Below are positions 29,001 through 42,427 of a DNA stretch of 64,000 bases, one piece after another. The translations under genes and the position numbers were made by a program. Origin of the DNA: Amniculibacterium aquaticum. GTDB lineage: Bacteria > Bacteroidota > Bacteroidia > Flavobacteriales > Weeksellaceae. Location of the stretch: assembly GCF_003852705.1 (NCBI RefSeq), contig NZ_REFA01000007.1, forward strand, positions 48,687 through 112,686. Reading direction: 5' to 3'. The notes under the pieces are model-generated. The model did no database searches, had not been told where the DNA came from, and worked only from the letters and a program-made list of their open reading frames with translations. Position 1 is the first letter of the stretch. Each line of letters opens with the position of its first letter.

Positions 29001-29922
29001 GTTTACCTTGAAGTTGCTTCAATCTGTTGAGGATTATGCGAACATCTCCGGATTGGATTGGACTGTAGACCAAGACAAAAACGACTTGATCAACCAATTG
29101 ATCCACAACTATAAAATCAAATTCAACGATATTTCCGGAGTTAAAAACCGTGAGAAATTTGCTATTTCCATCGGGGACGAATTGCCAGCAGGTATCATGA
29201 AGTTGGCCAAAGTGTATATCGCGAAGAAAAGAAAACTGAATGTAGGAGATAAAATGGCGGGTCGTCACGGTAACAAAGGTATCGTTTCGAGAATCGTTCG
29301 TGAAGAAGATATGCCATTCCTAGAAGATGGAACACCGGTAGATATCGTTCTGAATCCACTAGGGGTACCTTCTCGTATGAACATTGGACAGATCTACGAA
29401 ACCGTACTAGGTTGGGCCGGTAAAAACATGGGCTTGAAGTTCGCAACACCAATCTTTGACGGAGCTAGCTTAGAGCAAATTACCGAATATACAGAACAAG
29501 CCGGAGTGCCGAAATTTGGATCCACTCACCTTTACGATGGTGGTACAGGAGAAAGATTTACACAACCTGCAACTGTTGGGGTAATCTATATGTTGAAACT
29601 GGGACACATGGTAGATGATAAAATGCACGCTCGTTCCATCGGGCCATACTCATTGATTACGCAACAACCGTTAGGAGGTAAGGCTCAATTCGGTGGTCAG
29701 CGTTTCGGAGAGATGGAGGTTTGGGCTCTAGAAGCATTTGGAGCATCCAACATCCTAAGAGAAATCTTAACGGTTAAATCCGATGATGTTATGGGTAGAG
29801 CCAAGACTTATGAAGCCATTGCAAAAGGGGAAGCAATGCCAGAACCTGGTATTCCGGAATCTTTCAATGTATTACTTCACGAATTGCAAGGTCTTGGACT
29901 TGATGTAAGACTTGAGGAATAA
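26092..29922 (+). CDS. rpoB: RNA polymerase subunit beta
   Basis: Catalytic subunit of RNA polymerase. The 1,276-residue product is intact. The rifampicin-site region reads [20 protein letters not shown], with the residues equivalent to E. coli D516, H526, R529 and S531 all of sensitive type. Conserved C-terminal segments include [12 protein letters not shown] and [20 protein letters not shown]. It is followed 67 bp later by rpoC. Unusually it is separated from rplL by about 5.7 kb with an intervening secreted-protein unit. Confidence 0.99.
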   Translation: MSKTTKTQQSERKHERVNFSAVKGKVITPDFLDIQIESFKEFFQLDTLPDARKNEALYKTFEENFPISDSRNQFVLEFLDYLVDSPRYSINECVERGLTYSVPLKARLKLYCTDPEHEEFQTVIQDVYLGPVPYMTPSGSFIINGAERVVVTQLHRSPGVFFGQTYHANGTKLYYSRIIPFKGSWMEFTTDINSVMYAYIDRKKKLPLTTLLRAIGYESDKDILQIFDLAEEIKVSKAALKKVEGRVLAARVLNTWFEDFVDEDTGEVVSIERNEIILDRETVLEKEHLDLILEAGVKTILIHKENSGEFSIIQNTLQKDPTNSEKEAVEYIYRQLRNADPPDEETARGIIEKLFFSEQRYSLGEVGRYRLNKKLGLNIPTSTEVLTKDDIIAIVRHLIELVNSKAEVDDIDHLSNRRIKTVGEQLAGQFGVGLSRIARTIRERMNVRDNEIFTPVDLVNAKTLTSVINSFFGTNQLSQFMDQTNPLSEVTHKRRLSALGPGGLSRERAGFEVRDVHHTHYGRICPIETPEGPNIGLISSLGLFAKINNLGFIETPYRTVENGKVNLNDAPIYLNAEDEEGKVIAQANVEMSDKGEFETDRIIARLDGDYPVVNGSQVDLVDVAPNQISGISASLIPFLEHDDANRALMGSNMMRQAVPLLKPEAPIVGTGLEKQVAADSRVLINAEGTGIVEYVDAEKITIKYDRTEDEDLVQFESATKTYFLPKFRKTNQSTTITLKPIVRVGETVEKGQVLCGGYATENGELALGRNLVVAFMPWKGYNFEDAIVINEKVVREDWFTSIHVDEYSLEVRDTKLGMEELTSDIPNISEEATKDLDENGMIRIGAEVKPGDIMIGKITPKGESDPTPEEKLLRAIFGDKAGDVKDASLKADSSLRGVVINKKLFSRNIKDKKKRAEEKLKLEEIENKFKVQFTELRNTLIEKLNTLVSGKTSQGVKNDLEEEVIGKGAKFTLKLLQSVEDYANISGLDWTVDQDKNDLINQLIHNYKIKFNDISGVKNREKFAISIGDELPAGIMKLAKVYIAKKRKLNVGDKMAGRHGNKGIVSRIVREEDMPFLEDGTPVDIVLNPLGVPSRMNIGQIYETVLGWAGKNMGLKFATPIFDGASLEQITEYTEQAGVPKFGSTHLYDGGTGERFTQPATVGVIYMLKLGHMVDDKMHARSIGPYSLITQQPLGGKAQFGGQRFGEMEVWALEAFGASNILREILTVKSDDVMGRAKTYEAIAKGEAMPEPGIPESFNVLLHELQGLGLDVRLEE

Positions 29923-29989
29923 TTTTAATTTTTTGTTAAAGAAAATTTAATCTAAAATTTAAAATTTATAATTCAAAATTAAAAAAGTT

Positions 29990-34258
<4,269 letters not shown>

Positions 34259-34273
34259 TAAAAAGTTTTAATT

Positions 34274-34324
34274 TCTGGTTTCAAGTTTCAAGTAAAATGA
34301 TATATTTGCATACTTGAAACCAGA
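34274..34324 (+). promoter_or_regulatory. 13-bp perfect inverted repeat enclosing a promoter -7 box
   Basis: TCTGGTTTCAAGT (34274-34286) and ACTTGAAACCAGA (34312-34324) are perfect reverse complements separated by 25 bp. The loop contains TATATTTG (34301-34308), an exact TAnnTTTG box for the next gene. The left arm also overlaps the direct repeat TTTCAAG TTTCAAG. No T run follows, so a simple terminator is unlikely. Confidence 0.6.
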
Positions 34325-34361
34325 ATTATTAATATAAAAATTTAACTTAAACAAAATTATC

Positions 34362-34664
34362 ATGGACAATCAAAATCCACAAGACGGGAACATCAACATT
34401 CAACTTAACGAAATGGTAGCTGCTGGGGTATATTGTAACTTAGCTTTAGTAAATCACTCTCCATCTGAATTCATCTTGGATTTCATCCAAATGATGCCGG
34501 GTGTACAACAAGCAACGGTAAGATCTAGAGTAATCCTAGCTCCTTTGCACGCTAAAAGAGTATTGAATGCGCTTCAACAAAATATCGCAAACTACGAACA
34601 ACAATTCGGAGAGATCAAAGAAGTAGAGCCTTTCGTATTGGGAGCAAACAATGTAAACGCGTAA
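34362..34664 (+). CDS. DUF3467 domain protein
   Basis: A 100-residue cytoplasmic protein of the DUF3467 family, common after rpoC in Bacteroidota. Family features seen are INIQLNEMVAAGVYCNLALV near the start and the C-terminal helix HAKRVLNALQQNIANYEQQFG. The biochemical role is not established. It has its own promoter box inside the upstream inverted repeat and a strong terminator, so it can be expressed apart from rpoBC. Confidence 0.9.
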   Translation: MDNQNPQDGNINIQLNEMVAAGVYCNLALVNHSPSEFILDFIQMMPGVQQATVRSRVILAPLHAKRVLNALQQNIANYEQQFGEIKEVEPFVLGANNVNA

Positions 34665-34679
34665 GATTCATCTTATTAC

Positions 34680-34776
34680 CGCATAAAAAATGCCTCAGCA
34701 ATCGCTGGGGCATTTCTTTTAATTTCAATAGAGAATGGTTATTAGTTTCTAATATTTGAAATATGTGTTTTGTTGG
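34680..34776 (-). ncRNA. Candidate small RNA opposite the DUF3467-dinB gap
   Basis: The reverse strand has TACTTTTG (34780-34787), an exact -7 box, facing a protein-free stretch. About 60 nt downstream the stem AAATGCCCCAGC / GCTGAGGCATTT is followed by six T. A transcript of about 85-95 nt would result, with small internal dyads (ATATTTCAAATAT, TTAGAAACTAA). No -33 TTG was found and no known family is recognised. Confidence 0.3.
34688..34720 (+). terminator. Bidirectional terminator after the DUF3467 gene
   Basis: AAATGCCTCAGC / GCTGGGGCATTT with loop AATC is followed by a T-rich stretch on the plus strand and by six T on the reverse strand. It can serve the DUF3467 gene and any leftward transcript. 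Confidence 0.85.
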
Positions 34777-34804
34777 GTGCAAAAGTAAATGAAATTTTCA
34801 TGCT

Positions 34805-34895
34805 CTTTTTGTACATTTTTGTACATTTTACAGCCATTAAGTTTTCCTCTCTCTTTGTATTTCGTGCGTTTTTTATACTAATTTCAATATTTTTG
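34805..34895 (+). promoter_or_regulatory. dinB control region: tandem TGTACA motifs and adjacent promoter
   Basis: Two TGTACA palindromes are spaced 10 bp apart (about 34809-34825, within CTTTTTGTACATTTTTGTAC). They look like an operator. TATTTTTG at 34888-34895 is an exact -7 box ending 4 bp before the dinB ATG, which predicts a leaderless or almost leaderless mRNA. Confidence 0.45.
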
Positions 34896-34899
34896 CAAG

Positions 34900-35982
34900 A
34901 TGAAATACCGGAAAATCATACATGTTGATATGGATGCTTTTTATGCATCGGTGGAGCAACACGACAATCCGGAACTAAAAGGCAAACCCATTGTTGTGGG
35001 TGGCGAACACCGTGGTGTGGTAGCTGCAGCCAGCTACGAAGCTCGAAAATTTGGCGTCCGATCTGCCATGCCCAGTAAAAAGGCCAAAGAAAAATGTCCC
35101 CAACTGATCTTTGTCCTGCCCAGATTTCAACGATACAAAGAAATCTCAAAACAAATCCACGAAATTTTCCACGAATACACCGATTTGGTAGAACCCTTGT
35201 CCTTGGACGAAGCCTATCTAGATGTGACCGAAAACAAAAAAGAAATAGCCTCCGCCAACGATATTGCCAGAGAAATCCGGCAGAAAATTTTCGAAAAAAC
35301 AGGTCTCACCGCTTCGGCAGGGATTTCTATCAATAAATTTTTGGCCAAAGTGGCTTCGGACATCAACAAACCCAACGGACAAAAAACCATACATCCCAAT
35401 AAGATTGCAGAATTTATGGAAGCCTTGCCCATCGAAAAATTTTACGGAATAGGGAAAGTAACTGCCAACAAGATGCACCAACACCACATTTTTACCGGGA
35501 AAGAGCTCAAGGAAAAATCCCTGGACTTCCTCATGCGCCATTTCGGGAAAAGCGGTTACTACTATTACCATGTCGTTCGAGGTGAACACAAAGGCGAGGT
35601 AAAGGCCAATCGTTTGCAAAAATCCGTAGCTGTAGAACACACCTATTGGGAAGACATCTCCGACGATACCGAAGTGAAAAGCCAACTGAAAATCCTTTGC
35701 GAGGAGCTGGAACAAAGGCTGGAAAAAAAAGAAATAAAAGGCAAATCCCTCACGCTAAAAATTAAATACAAAGATTTTACCCAATTCACCCGATCCAAGA
35801 CACAAGACTGCTATTATGAAAATGGGCAAGATTTTTTAGAAATCGTGCAGCAACTCTGGGATCTGCGCCCTTTTAACAAGTCGGTGCGCCTCTTGGGGCT
35901 CTCCATGTCCAACCTGAACATCAACGAGAAAAAACAAATTTCCGTACAACTCAAATTTCCCTTCGACGAAGGGTTCGATTAG
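34900..35982 (+). CDS. dinB: DNA polymerase IV
   Basis: Y-family translesion polymerase. The 360 residues carry catalytic motifs VDMDAFYASVEQ (metal ligand Asp) and SLDEAYLDVT (DE pair), and the helix-hairpin-helix segment YGIGKVTANKMH. The little-finger domain is intact up to LLGLSMSNL. There is no obvious C-terminal beta-clamp motif beyond VQLKFPF, a plausible clamp-binding QLxLF variant. The start MKYRKIIHVDMDAF matches family members. The upstream tandem palindromes suggest damage-dependent regulation, which is inferred. Confidence 0.96.
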   Translation: MKYRKIIHVDMDAFYASVEQHDNPELKGKPIVVGGEHRGVVAAASYEARKFGVRSAMPSKKAKEKCPQLIFVLPRFQRYKEISKQIHEIFHEYTDLVEPLSLDEAYLDVTENKKEIASANDIAREIRQKIFEKTGLTASAGISINKFLAKVASDINKPNGQKTIHPNKIAEFMEALPIEKFYGIGKVTANKMHQHHIFTGKELKEKSLDFLMRHFGKSGYYYYHVVRGEHKGEVKANRLQKSVAVEHTYWEDISDDTEVKSQLKILCEELEQRLEKKEIKGKSLTLKIKYKDFTQFTRSKTQDCYYENGQDFLEIVQQLWDLRPFNKSVRLLGLSMSNLNINEKKQISVQLKFPFDEGFD

Positions 35983-36011
35983 TTTTTTTGGAGCATCAAT
36001 TGGGTCGCTTT

Positions 36012-36115
36012 TTTCAAGACCCGTCCAGCTGTCCGCTCTATCTTTTGCTTCCCACCCGCATTCCAAGGCAAAGCAAAAGGATGCCGCTCCCATCTGGGCT
36101 ACAACTTCTGGGCTT
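36012..36115. repeat. Structured intergenic repeat, copy A
   Basis: Non-coding element after dinB. Its flanks (TTTCAAGACCCGTCCAGCTG ... and GGATGCCGCTCCCATCTGGG ...) match copy B at 45791-45883, with 2 mismatches in 36 nt on the left and 5 in 42 nt on the right. The centre differs in length and sequence but keeps a perfect stem, here CTTTTGCTT (36042-36050) / AAGCAAAAG (36071-36079). The outer CCAG/CTGG and AAG..CC/GGGCTT segments can pair too, giving one long hairpin. Confidence 0.8.
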
Positions 36116-36323
36116 GCCCTCTATAAAAGTTTTGAATGTATTGCGTGGCTGTCTATTCTTCTTTCATCACCACATCACTTCATTACCGCATTACTTTATC
36201 ACTTCATCACCCGATAATTTCAACAATTAAAAACAACTTATTATCAAAAATTCGCTATTTTTGTCGCTTTAATTTTAAACACCTATTAAGTCGGGTCAAA
36301 AGGCTTAATTTTAAATATTTAAA
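36116..36323 (+). promoter_or_regulatory. yidC upstream region
   Basis: Contains a low-complexity CATCAC/CATTAC-rich stretch (about 36166-36212) and TATTTTTG at 36256-36263, an exact -7 box 60 bp before the yidC ATG. Confidence 0.5.
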
Positions 36324-38129
36324 ATGGAACAAAACAAAGGTTTAGACAAGAAGCAACTGATCAGTTTCTTCGTATTCTCCATGATTTTAATGGGATTCTT
36401 ATTTTATTTCCAAACTAAGGATCAAAAAGAAGAAGCAGCAAGGCTGGCAAAAGAAGCCAAAACGGCAAAGCAAGCATCCGGAAACCCAACGGTACCGGTA
36501 GCAACCATCAATCCTGCCGTTGCAGCAAGTGATATCCAAAAAGTAAACTTGAAGAACGACGAGTTGAATTTGGAGTTTTCCAGTTTGGGAGGTCAGATTT
36601 CATCGGTGGAGTTGCTGAAATACAAAGCCTACAATACCAAAACCGACGAGGCCGATTTGCCTTTGAATTTATTCTCAAAAAACAATTCCACTTACGGTTT
36701 CCAGTTCAAAGATAAGACGGGAAAGATCATCAATACCAAAGATTTGGTCTTTACACCGGTTGTGGAGGGTAACAAGGTTACGCTATCGACCAACATCAAC
36801 GGTGCGGTTTTGCAATTTATCTATACTCTTTTACCAAAATATACGGTAGATTTTAAGGTGAATTCCAAAGGGCTATCTCAGGTTACTGCAGATAATCATA
36901 CCGAGTTTTCTTGGGATTATCAAGTGAGAGGTTTAGAAAAAGGTCGTGCACAAGAAGAGCAACATACAGAATTTGGATATGCCTTCGATAATTACAGCGG
37001 ATACGACTACGATGGTAGAAACGATATGGACGAAACTAAAGAAACGCTGAATTGGTTGGCGGTGAAGCAACAGTTCTTCACGGCGGTTATCGAGCCAAAG
37101 TCAGGTTTCACACAGTCCAAAGGAAAGCAAGAGGCTTTTCCTGAAGGCGAATATTTGAAAAAATTTGATTTCCAAGGTCAGGTTGCTATGAACGGAGGCG
37201 AGTTTAACCAAGATTTTACTTGGTACTTTATGCCGTTGGATTTGGATTTATTGAAATGGTATGAAGGAAAAGAATTTCAAGATATTTTACCTTTAGGTTG
37301 GTCGTTCATCGGTTGGCTGAATAGGGTTTTCTTTATTCCGGTGTATGATTTTATCGCAACTTGGGGATTGGCTGCCGGTTGGGTGATCTTTATGCTGACG
37401 ATTATTGTTAAGCTCATCACTTCTCCCATCATGTACAAGCAGCACAAACTGAGTGCTATGATGAAGGTAATTCGTCCAGAAATTGACGAGGTGAATGCCA
37501 AATACAAGGATGCTGATCCTATGAAAAAGCAACAAGCAACCATGGAAGTGTACAGAAAAGCAGGGGTAAACCAAATGGCAGGATGTCTTCCGGCACTTAT
37601 CCAGATCCCGATTTTCTATGCATTGTTCCGTTTGTTCCCGAATTTAATTGGATTGAGAGGCGATAGTTTTTGGTTTGTAAAAGACCTTACGGCTTATGAT
37701 GATTTGATAAAGCTTTCATTCAATATCCCATTGATAGGAAACCATATTTCCATTTTCGCAATTGCGTGTACGGTGGTTATACTCATTTATACCGTAATGA
37801 CTTCTGGACAAATGCAGCAACCGCAACAGGAAGGAATGCCAAATATGAAGGTACTGATGTATATTTTCCCCATTACTTTCTTTTTCTTCCTTAACTCGGC
37901 GCCATCCGGATTGTCTTGGTATTATTTTGTGTCCAATGCCATTAACATCATTATTATTTTGGTGATTAAATATTGGATCTTGGACGAGAAAAAAATCCAT
38001 GCTCAGATCCAAGCCAACAAAGCGCAACCTAAAAAGGAAGGTAAGTTCCAAAAGAAAATGAGAGAGATGATGGAACAGGCTCAAGAGCAACAAAAGTACA
38101 ACGAGCAACAAAAAAATAAAAAGAAATAA
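36324..38129 (+). CDS. yidC: Membrane protein insertase YidC
   Basis: Inserts and folds inner-membrane proteins with or without SecYEG. The 601 residues show TM1 (about 9-26), a large periplasmic beta domain (about 50-340), and the conserved C-terminal five-TM core with the motif QMAGCLPALIQIPIFYALFR. The C-terminal tail is Lys/Gln-rich (EQAQEQQKYNEQQKNKKK) and positively charged, as in ribosome-binding YidC forms. It is single in its direction and ends at a strong terminator. Confidence 0.97.
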   Translation: MEQNKGLDKKQLISFFVFSMILMGFLFYFQTKDQKEEAARLAKEAKTAKQASGNPTVPVATINPAVAASDIQKVNLKNDELNLEFSSLGGQISSVELLKYKAYNTKTDEADLPLNLFSKNNSTYGFQFKDKTGKIINTKDLVFTPVVEGNKVTLSTNINGAVLQFIYTLLPKYTVDFKVNSKGLSQVTADNHTEFSWDYQVRGLEKGRAQEEQHTEFGYAFDNYSGYDYDGRNDMDETKETLNWLAVKQQFFTAVIEPKSGFTQSKGKQEAFPEGEYLKKFDFQGQVAMNGGEFNQDFTWYFMPLDLDLLKWYEGKEFQDILPLGWSFIGWLNRVFFIPVYDFIATWGLAAGWVIFMLTIIVKLITSPIMYKQHKLSAMMKVIRPEIDEVNAKYKDADPMKKQQATMEVYRKAGVNQMAGCLPALIQIPIFYALFRLFPNLIGLRGDSFWFVKDLTAYDDLIKLSFNIPLIGNHISIFAIACTVVILIYTVMTSGQMQQPQQEGMPNMKVLMYIFPITFFFFLNSAPSGLSWYYFVSNAINIIIILVIKYWILDEKKIHAQIQANKAQPKKEGKFQKKMREMMEQAQEQQKYNEQQKNKKK

Positions 38130-38155
38130 ACAATCGTTGATTGTTATATGAGAGC

Positions 38156-38187
38156 AACTCCCTGTTAGATTAGCAGGGAGTTTTTAT
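38156..38187 (+). terminator. yidC terminator
   Basis: AACTCCCTG / CAGGGAGTT stem followed by a T-rich tail, 27 bp after yidC. A smaller hairpin AACAATC-GTT-GATTGTT lies just before it. Confidence 0.85.
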
Positions 38188-38327
38188 TTTGAGTCGTTAT
38201 AAATTGACCAATATTTAAAAATATCTGTAGTCAGCTTCTTTTTTATTTGCTTTAATTGTAAGGATTTTTTACTGCAACCAAAATCATGAATGGTTTTTAA
38301 TATTTTGATAGTTCTAAAAGTTCAAAT

Positions 38328-38912
38328 TTAGTCGTAGTCCAATCGGAAAGATCTCCTATGGTGTTCGGTTGGTCCGTATTTTTTCAAAGCTTCTCTGTGT
38401 TTTTTCGTTGCGTATCCCATGTTGTTTTTCCAGTCGTACTCAGGAAATTCATCGTGCAGTTGGATCATGATGTTGTCCCTGTAATTTTTCGCTATGATAG
38501 AAGCTGCAGCGATGCTTAAAAATTTTGAGTCTCCTTTTATGATGCATTGGTGAGGAATGAAGTTGTAAGGATGGAATTTGTTACCGTCAACCAATATCAA
38601 TTCCGGACGGATTTTTAGCTGGTCCAGAGCCAAATGCATGGCGTGTATGGACGATTGCAAAATGTTGAACTCATCAATATGAGAAGGCGAAAGCTCGGCT
38701 ATGGCATAATCAACAGCGTTGTCTTTAATGTATTTGTCCAATTCTAATCGTGTTTTAGCACTCAGTTTCTTTGAGTCGGTGACGAGTTGGGATTCAAATT
38801 TTTTATCTACAATTACTGCAGCTGCCACAACCGGTCCGCAAAGACAACCTCTGCCTACTTCGTCACATCCCGCTTCTATGTATTGATTGCTCCAACTGTT
38901 TAGTAGTCCCAT
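38328..38912 (-). CDS. rnhB: Ribonuclease HII
   Basis: Removes ribonucleotides from DNA by cutting RNA in RNA-DNA hybrids. The 194-residue form starts MGLLNSWSNQYIEAGCDEVGRG at ATG 38912. The catalytic DEVGRG motif lies near residue 17, followed by Asp in LILVDGNKF and the SIAAASIIAKNYRD segment. A longer in-frame start at 39008 would add 32 residues of unrelated hydrophobic sequence and is disfavoured. It is monocistronic, convergent with yidC. Confidence 0.95.
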   Translation of the reverse strand: MGLLNSWSNQYIEAGCDEVGRGCLCGPVVAAAVIVDKKFESQLVTDSKKLSAKTRLELDKYIKDNAVDYAIAELSPSHIDEFNILQSSIHAMHLALDQLKIRPELILVDGNKFHPYNFIPHQCIIKGDSKFLSIAAASIIAKNYRDNIMIQLHDEFPEYDWKNNMGYATKKHREALKKYGPTEHHRRSFRLDYD

Positions 38913-39361
38913 TTTATAGTTTAAGTTAAGTTGTAAAATTAATTTAAAAATAGAGAAAGTTCCCCATTGTTTTAATGGATTTGTTAAATATTGAAGTATA
39001 TTCGACAATGTGGTTGATATGTTTTATATGTATGTGTGTGATTGGAAGTTGTTTAATATTTGTTAAAAAGTTTATAACACAGGGTTGTGGTTCTAAAAAA
39101 ACGCATTAAATAAATAAATTATGCAATAAATAGCTTTATATATTGAAAATACTTTAAATCTTTTAAATTGAAAATTAACAATTTCTGTATTAAAAATTTA
39201 CCGAATTTTATTTATAATCAATCAAAACGACTTAAAAATTACTGATAATACATGTTAATCGATTGATGAAGGTTTGTTATATAATAATTTAATAAAATTT
39301 AACAAAAAGTTGTGAATATGTTAAATATTTTTTTCATTTTTGTGCCTATAAATTAATTGAT
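38913..39361. other. AT-rich divergent intergenic region
   Basis: About 450 bp between rnhB and the SusC-like gene. It is very AT-rich with no supported ORF. Close to the SusC start, CATTTTTG (about 39336-39343) is one base from the -7 consensus TAnnTTTG. Confidence 0.5.
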
Positions 39362-42300
39362 ATGAAGAAAATAACTGCAAGTGTTTTAGCGGTAGTGATT
39401 ACTTCTGTATTTGGTGTTGTAAATGCACAGTAAAAGAAGGATTCCGTAAAAACAAAAGACATCGAAGGGGTGGTGGTGACTGCTCTGGGTATAAAAAGAG
39501 AGAAACAGTCTCTAGGTTATGGATCGCAATCCGTAAAAACAGAGGATATTTCCAAAACACCTTCAGCCAACTTTACAAGCAATTTGTCCGGTAAGGTTGC
39601 AGGTTTACAAATTAAAAATTCTGGTAATGTCGGAGGTTCTGTGGATGTAACTCTTCGTGGTTATCGCTCCATGACGGGAAATAACCAACCTTTGTTTGTG
39701 ATCGATGGGACTCCGATGCTCAATGTGTCTAATTCCATTAACAGTTCTTCTCTAAGTGTGGATACTGGAAATACGATTTCCGACATCAACCCGGACGATA
39801 TTGCAGAGATGAATGTCTTGAAGGGTGCAGCTGCAACAGCGTTGTACGGATCTAGAGCGGCAAACGGTGCGATTATTATTACGACTAAAAAAGGAAAAAA
39901 ATCCGGAAAAATAGGAATTGATTTCAGTTCGAGTATTTCCGTTTCAGCGATCAACAAAGAGACTTTCCCGGTGTATCAAAAAGTGTACGGTCAAGGTTAT
40001 GGCTATGGCTACAGCTACGGTCCGGATTCTCGATTTGATGATTATAACGGACAACCAATGTCTCCAATGTACGAAGATGCTTCTTATGGAGCACCTTACA
40101 ATCCAAACCAGTTGGTGTGGCAATATACATCTTTCCTTCCAGGATCGCCTAATTATGGCGTTGCAACTCCTTGGGTAGCGGCAGAGCACGATCCTTCTTA
40201 TTTGTACGAAAAGGCTGTAACTTATAATAATTCAGTTTCTTTTGGTAAGGCCGATGAAAAATCTTCTTTTAGATTGTCGTATCAAAATGTAAACGGTACG
40301 GACATCTTGCCTAATACGAAATTGAATAAAAATGCCATTACAGGTACGGCTTCTTACAAGTTGACGGATGGTTTAACGGCAAATTTATATGCAACCTATG
40401 TCTCCCAAGGTACTGTGGGGAAAAACCCTACCGGATATCACGGTATCAATGGTAACTTCAGACAATGGTGGGCTACCAATGTGGATATCTTGGATCAAAA
40501 GAATTTCTACATGAACTCAGGGAAAAATTATTCTTGGAACATCAACTCTCCAACGGATATTGCTCCTTTGTATTGGGATAACCCGTACTTCAGATTGTAT
40601 GAAAATTATGTAACGGACAGAAGGGATCGTTTTGCGGGTAACTTCAACCTTAGCTACGATATCAATGAAAAATTCAATGTGATGGCGAGAATGTCTCACG
40701 ATGGATTTACCTATTTCATAGACGAAAGAAGAGCGGTAGGATCCTTGCCGGATGCAATGTCAATAGGTCCATCAACAGGAAATCAACCATCGGGTTATGC
40801 TGTTGTGAACCAAAGAAGAGGAGAAGACAACTATGATTTGATCGGTACTTATAAAGACGATTTCTTGGGTAAGAGATTGAGCTTGACTGCTTTATTGGGT
40901 ACGAATATCAATGTTCAGAAGTTCTATTCCAACTCTCAAAGTACTCAAGGTGGCTTGTTTATCCCTGGGGTTTATAGCGTAACCAACTCTGCAACAACGC
41001 CTCCGTTGCCGTCCATTACAGATACTTCTAAGAAAATTTATGGTGTCTTCGGACAAGCGAGTTTCGGATGGGACAAAACCTTCTATGTTGAAGGAACGGT
41101 AAGAAACGATACTTCTTCTGCTTTGCCTTCAGAAAATAGAAATTATTGGTATTATTCCGGTTCATTCTCTGGCGTGTTGTCCAACTTGCCGGGGTTGAAA
41201 GATTGGGATGCTCTAACTTTTGCTAAACTAAGAGCTTCTTATGCTGAGGTAGGAAATGACTTGGGTGCGAACCAATTGATGAATCAGTATGGTGTGGCAA
41301 CTCCTTTCGGAACTCCTTCTTATGCGTTCAATACTTCTGCAAAAAATCCAAATTTAAAACCTGAAAGAACAAAAGCTAAAGAGGTAGGATTGAATATGCA
41401 GTTCTTCAAAAACCGTATCGGTTTTGATGTTGCATGGTTCCAAAATGACACTCAAGACCAGATCTTAGCATTGCCGGTAACGACATCTACAGGGAATACT
41501 TCAAAAGTTCAGAATGTTGGAAATATGAGATCTAAAGGTTTTGAAGTAGCGTTGAATTTAGTACCTGTTAAAACATCTAACTTCAAATGGGAAATGGATC
41601 TAAACTGGTCCAATCCAAAATCTAAAGTCACAGAATTGGCTTCTGGTGTAGAGAATATTACTTTAGGATCTTTCCAAGGTGGTGTTACGATCAATGCTTC
41701 ACTTAACGAAGATTTTGGTACCATCAAAGGAACGGATTATGTAAGAGATAACAACGGAAATCCGATTGTTGCCTCTACGGGTTCTAGTGCTGGTAAGTAT
41801 TTGAAAACAAACTCCAATGCTGTAATTGGTAACATGCAGGCAGATTGGTTTGGAAGTATCGTAAACAAAGTGTCTTACAAAGATTTCGCTCTTTCATTCC
41901 AAATCGATTGGAAACAAGGTGGAGACATCTTCTCTCTTGACCAATATTACGGACAAAATACGGGTGCTTATGTAGATCAAGTTTTCATGAATGACCTAGG
42001 AAATCCTGTTCGTAACACAATTGCTGACGGTGGTGGTCTAATTCTTCCAGGGGTGAAAAATATTGGTACGGCTACCAATCCTCAATATGTAGCCAATGAT
42101 ATCCGTATTGATGCTTCTAATACCGGTGCTTTTGGTTACCAAGCATATCCTAACTCTCAGTTTGTCTATGACGCAACATACATTAAATTAAGAGAGTTGG
42201 CTTTAACATATAGTATTCCTAAATCTTTATTGGATAATACTTTTGTTAAAGGTGCTTCTGTTAGCTTAATCGGAAATAATCTTTGGATCATTAAAAAGAA

Positions 42301-42415
42301 CCTTCCGTATGCAGACCCGGAAACTGGACTTTCTGCAGGGAATGTACAAGGGTATCAAGCGAGTGCAATGCCTACTACAAGAACGATATCTTTCAATGTT
42401 AAGTTGAACTTCTAA
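39362..42415 (+). pseudogene. SusC/RagA-like TonB-dependent receptor with premature stop
   Basis: Outer-membrane barrel that would import a glycan or peptide together with the following SusD. From ATG 39362 the first 23 codons give a signal peptide (MKKITASVLAVVITSVFG...NAQ), then TAA at 39431-39433, then an intact frame KKDSVKTKDIEGVVVTALGI to 42415. A single C-to-T change in CAA would explain it. Restored length is 1,017 residues: plug domain (SGKVAGLQIKNSGNVGGS ... GSRAANGAIIITTKKGK) and barrel ending TRTISFNVKLNF. Restart at GTG 39470 would omit the signal peptide, so the product would not reach the outer membrane. No carboxypeptidase-like N-terminal domain is present. Confidence 0.85.
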
Positions 42416-42427
42416 AATTTAAAAAAA

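Noticed and set aside
34274..34324. Inverted repeat as an invertible (phase-variable) promoter
   Set aside because: The arms are 13 bp and the loop only 25 bp, shorter than known recombinase-driven invertible promoters. It is kept as an operator or hairpin candidate.
35836..36093. Reverse-strand ORF over the end of dinB and repeat copy A
   Set aside because: It is a shadow of dinB and of the non-coding repeat, and no similar frame is kept in copy B.
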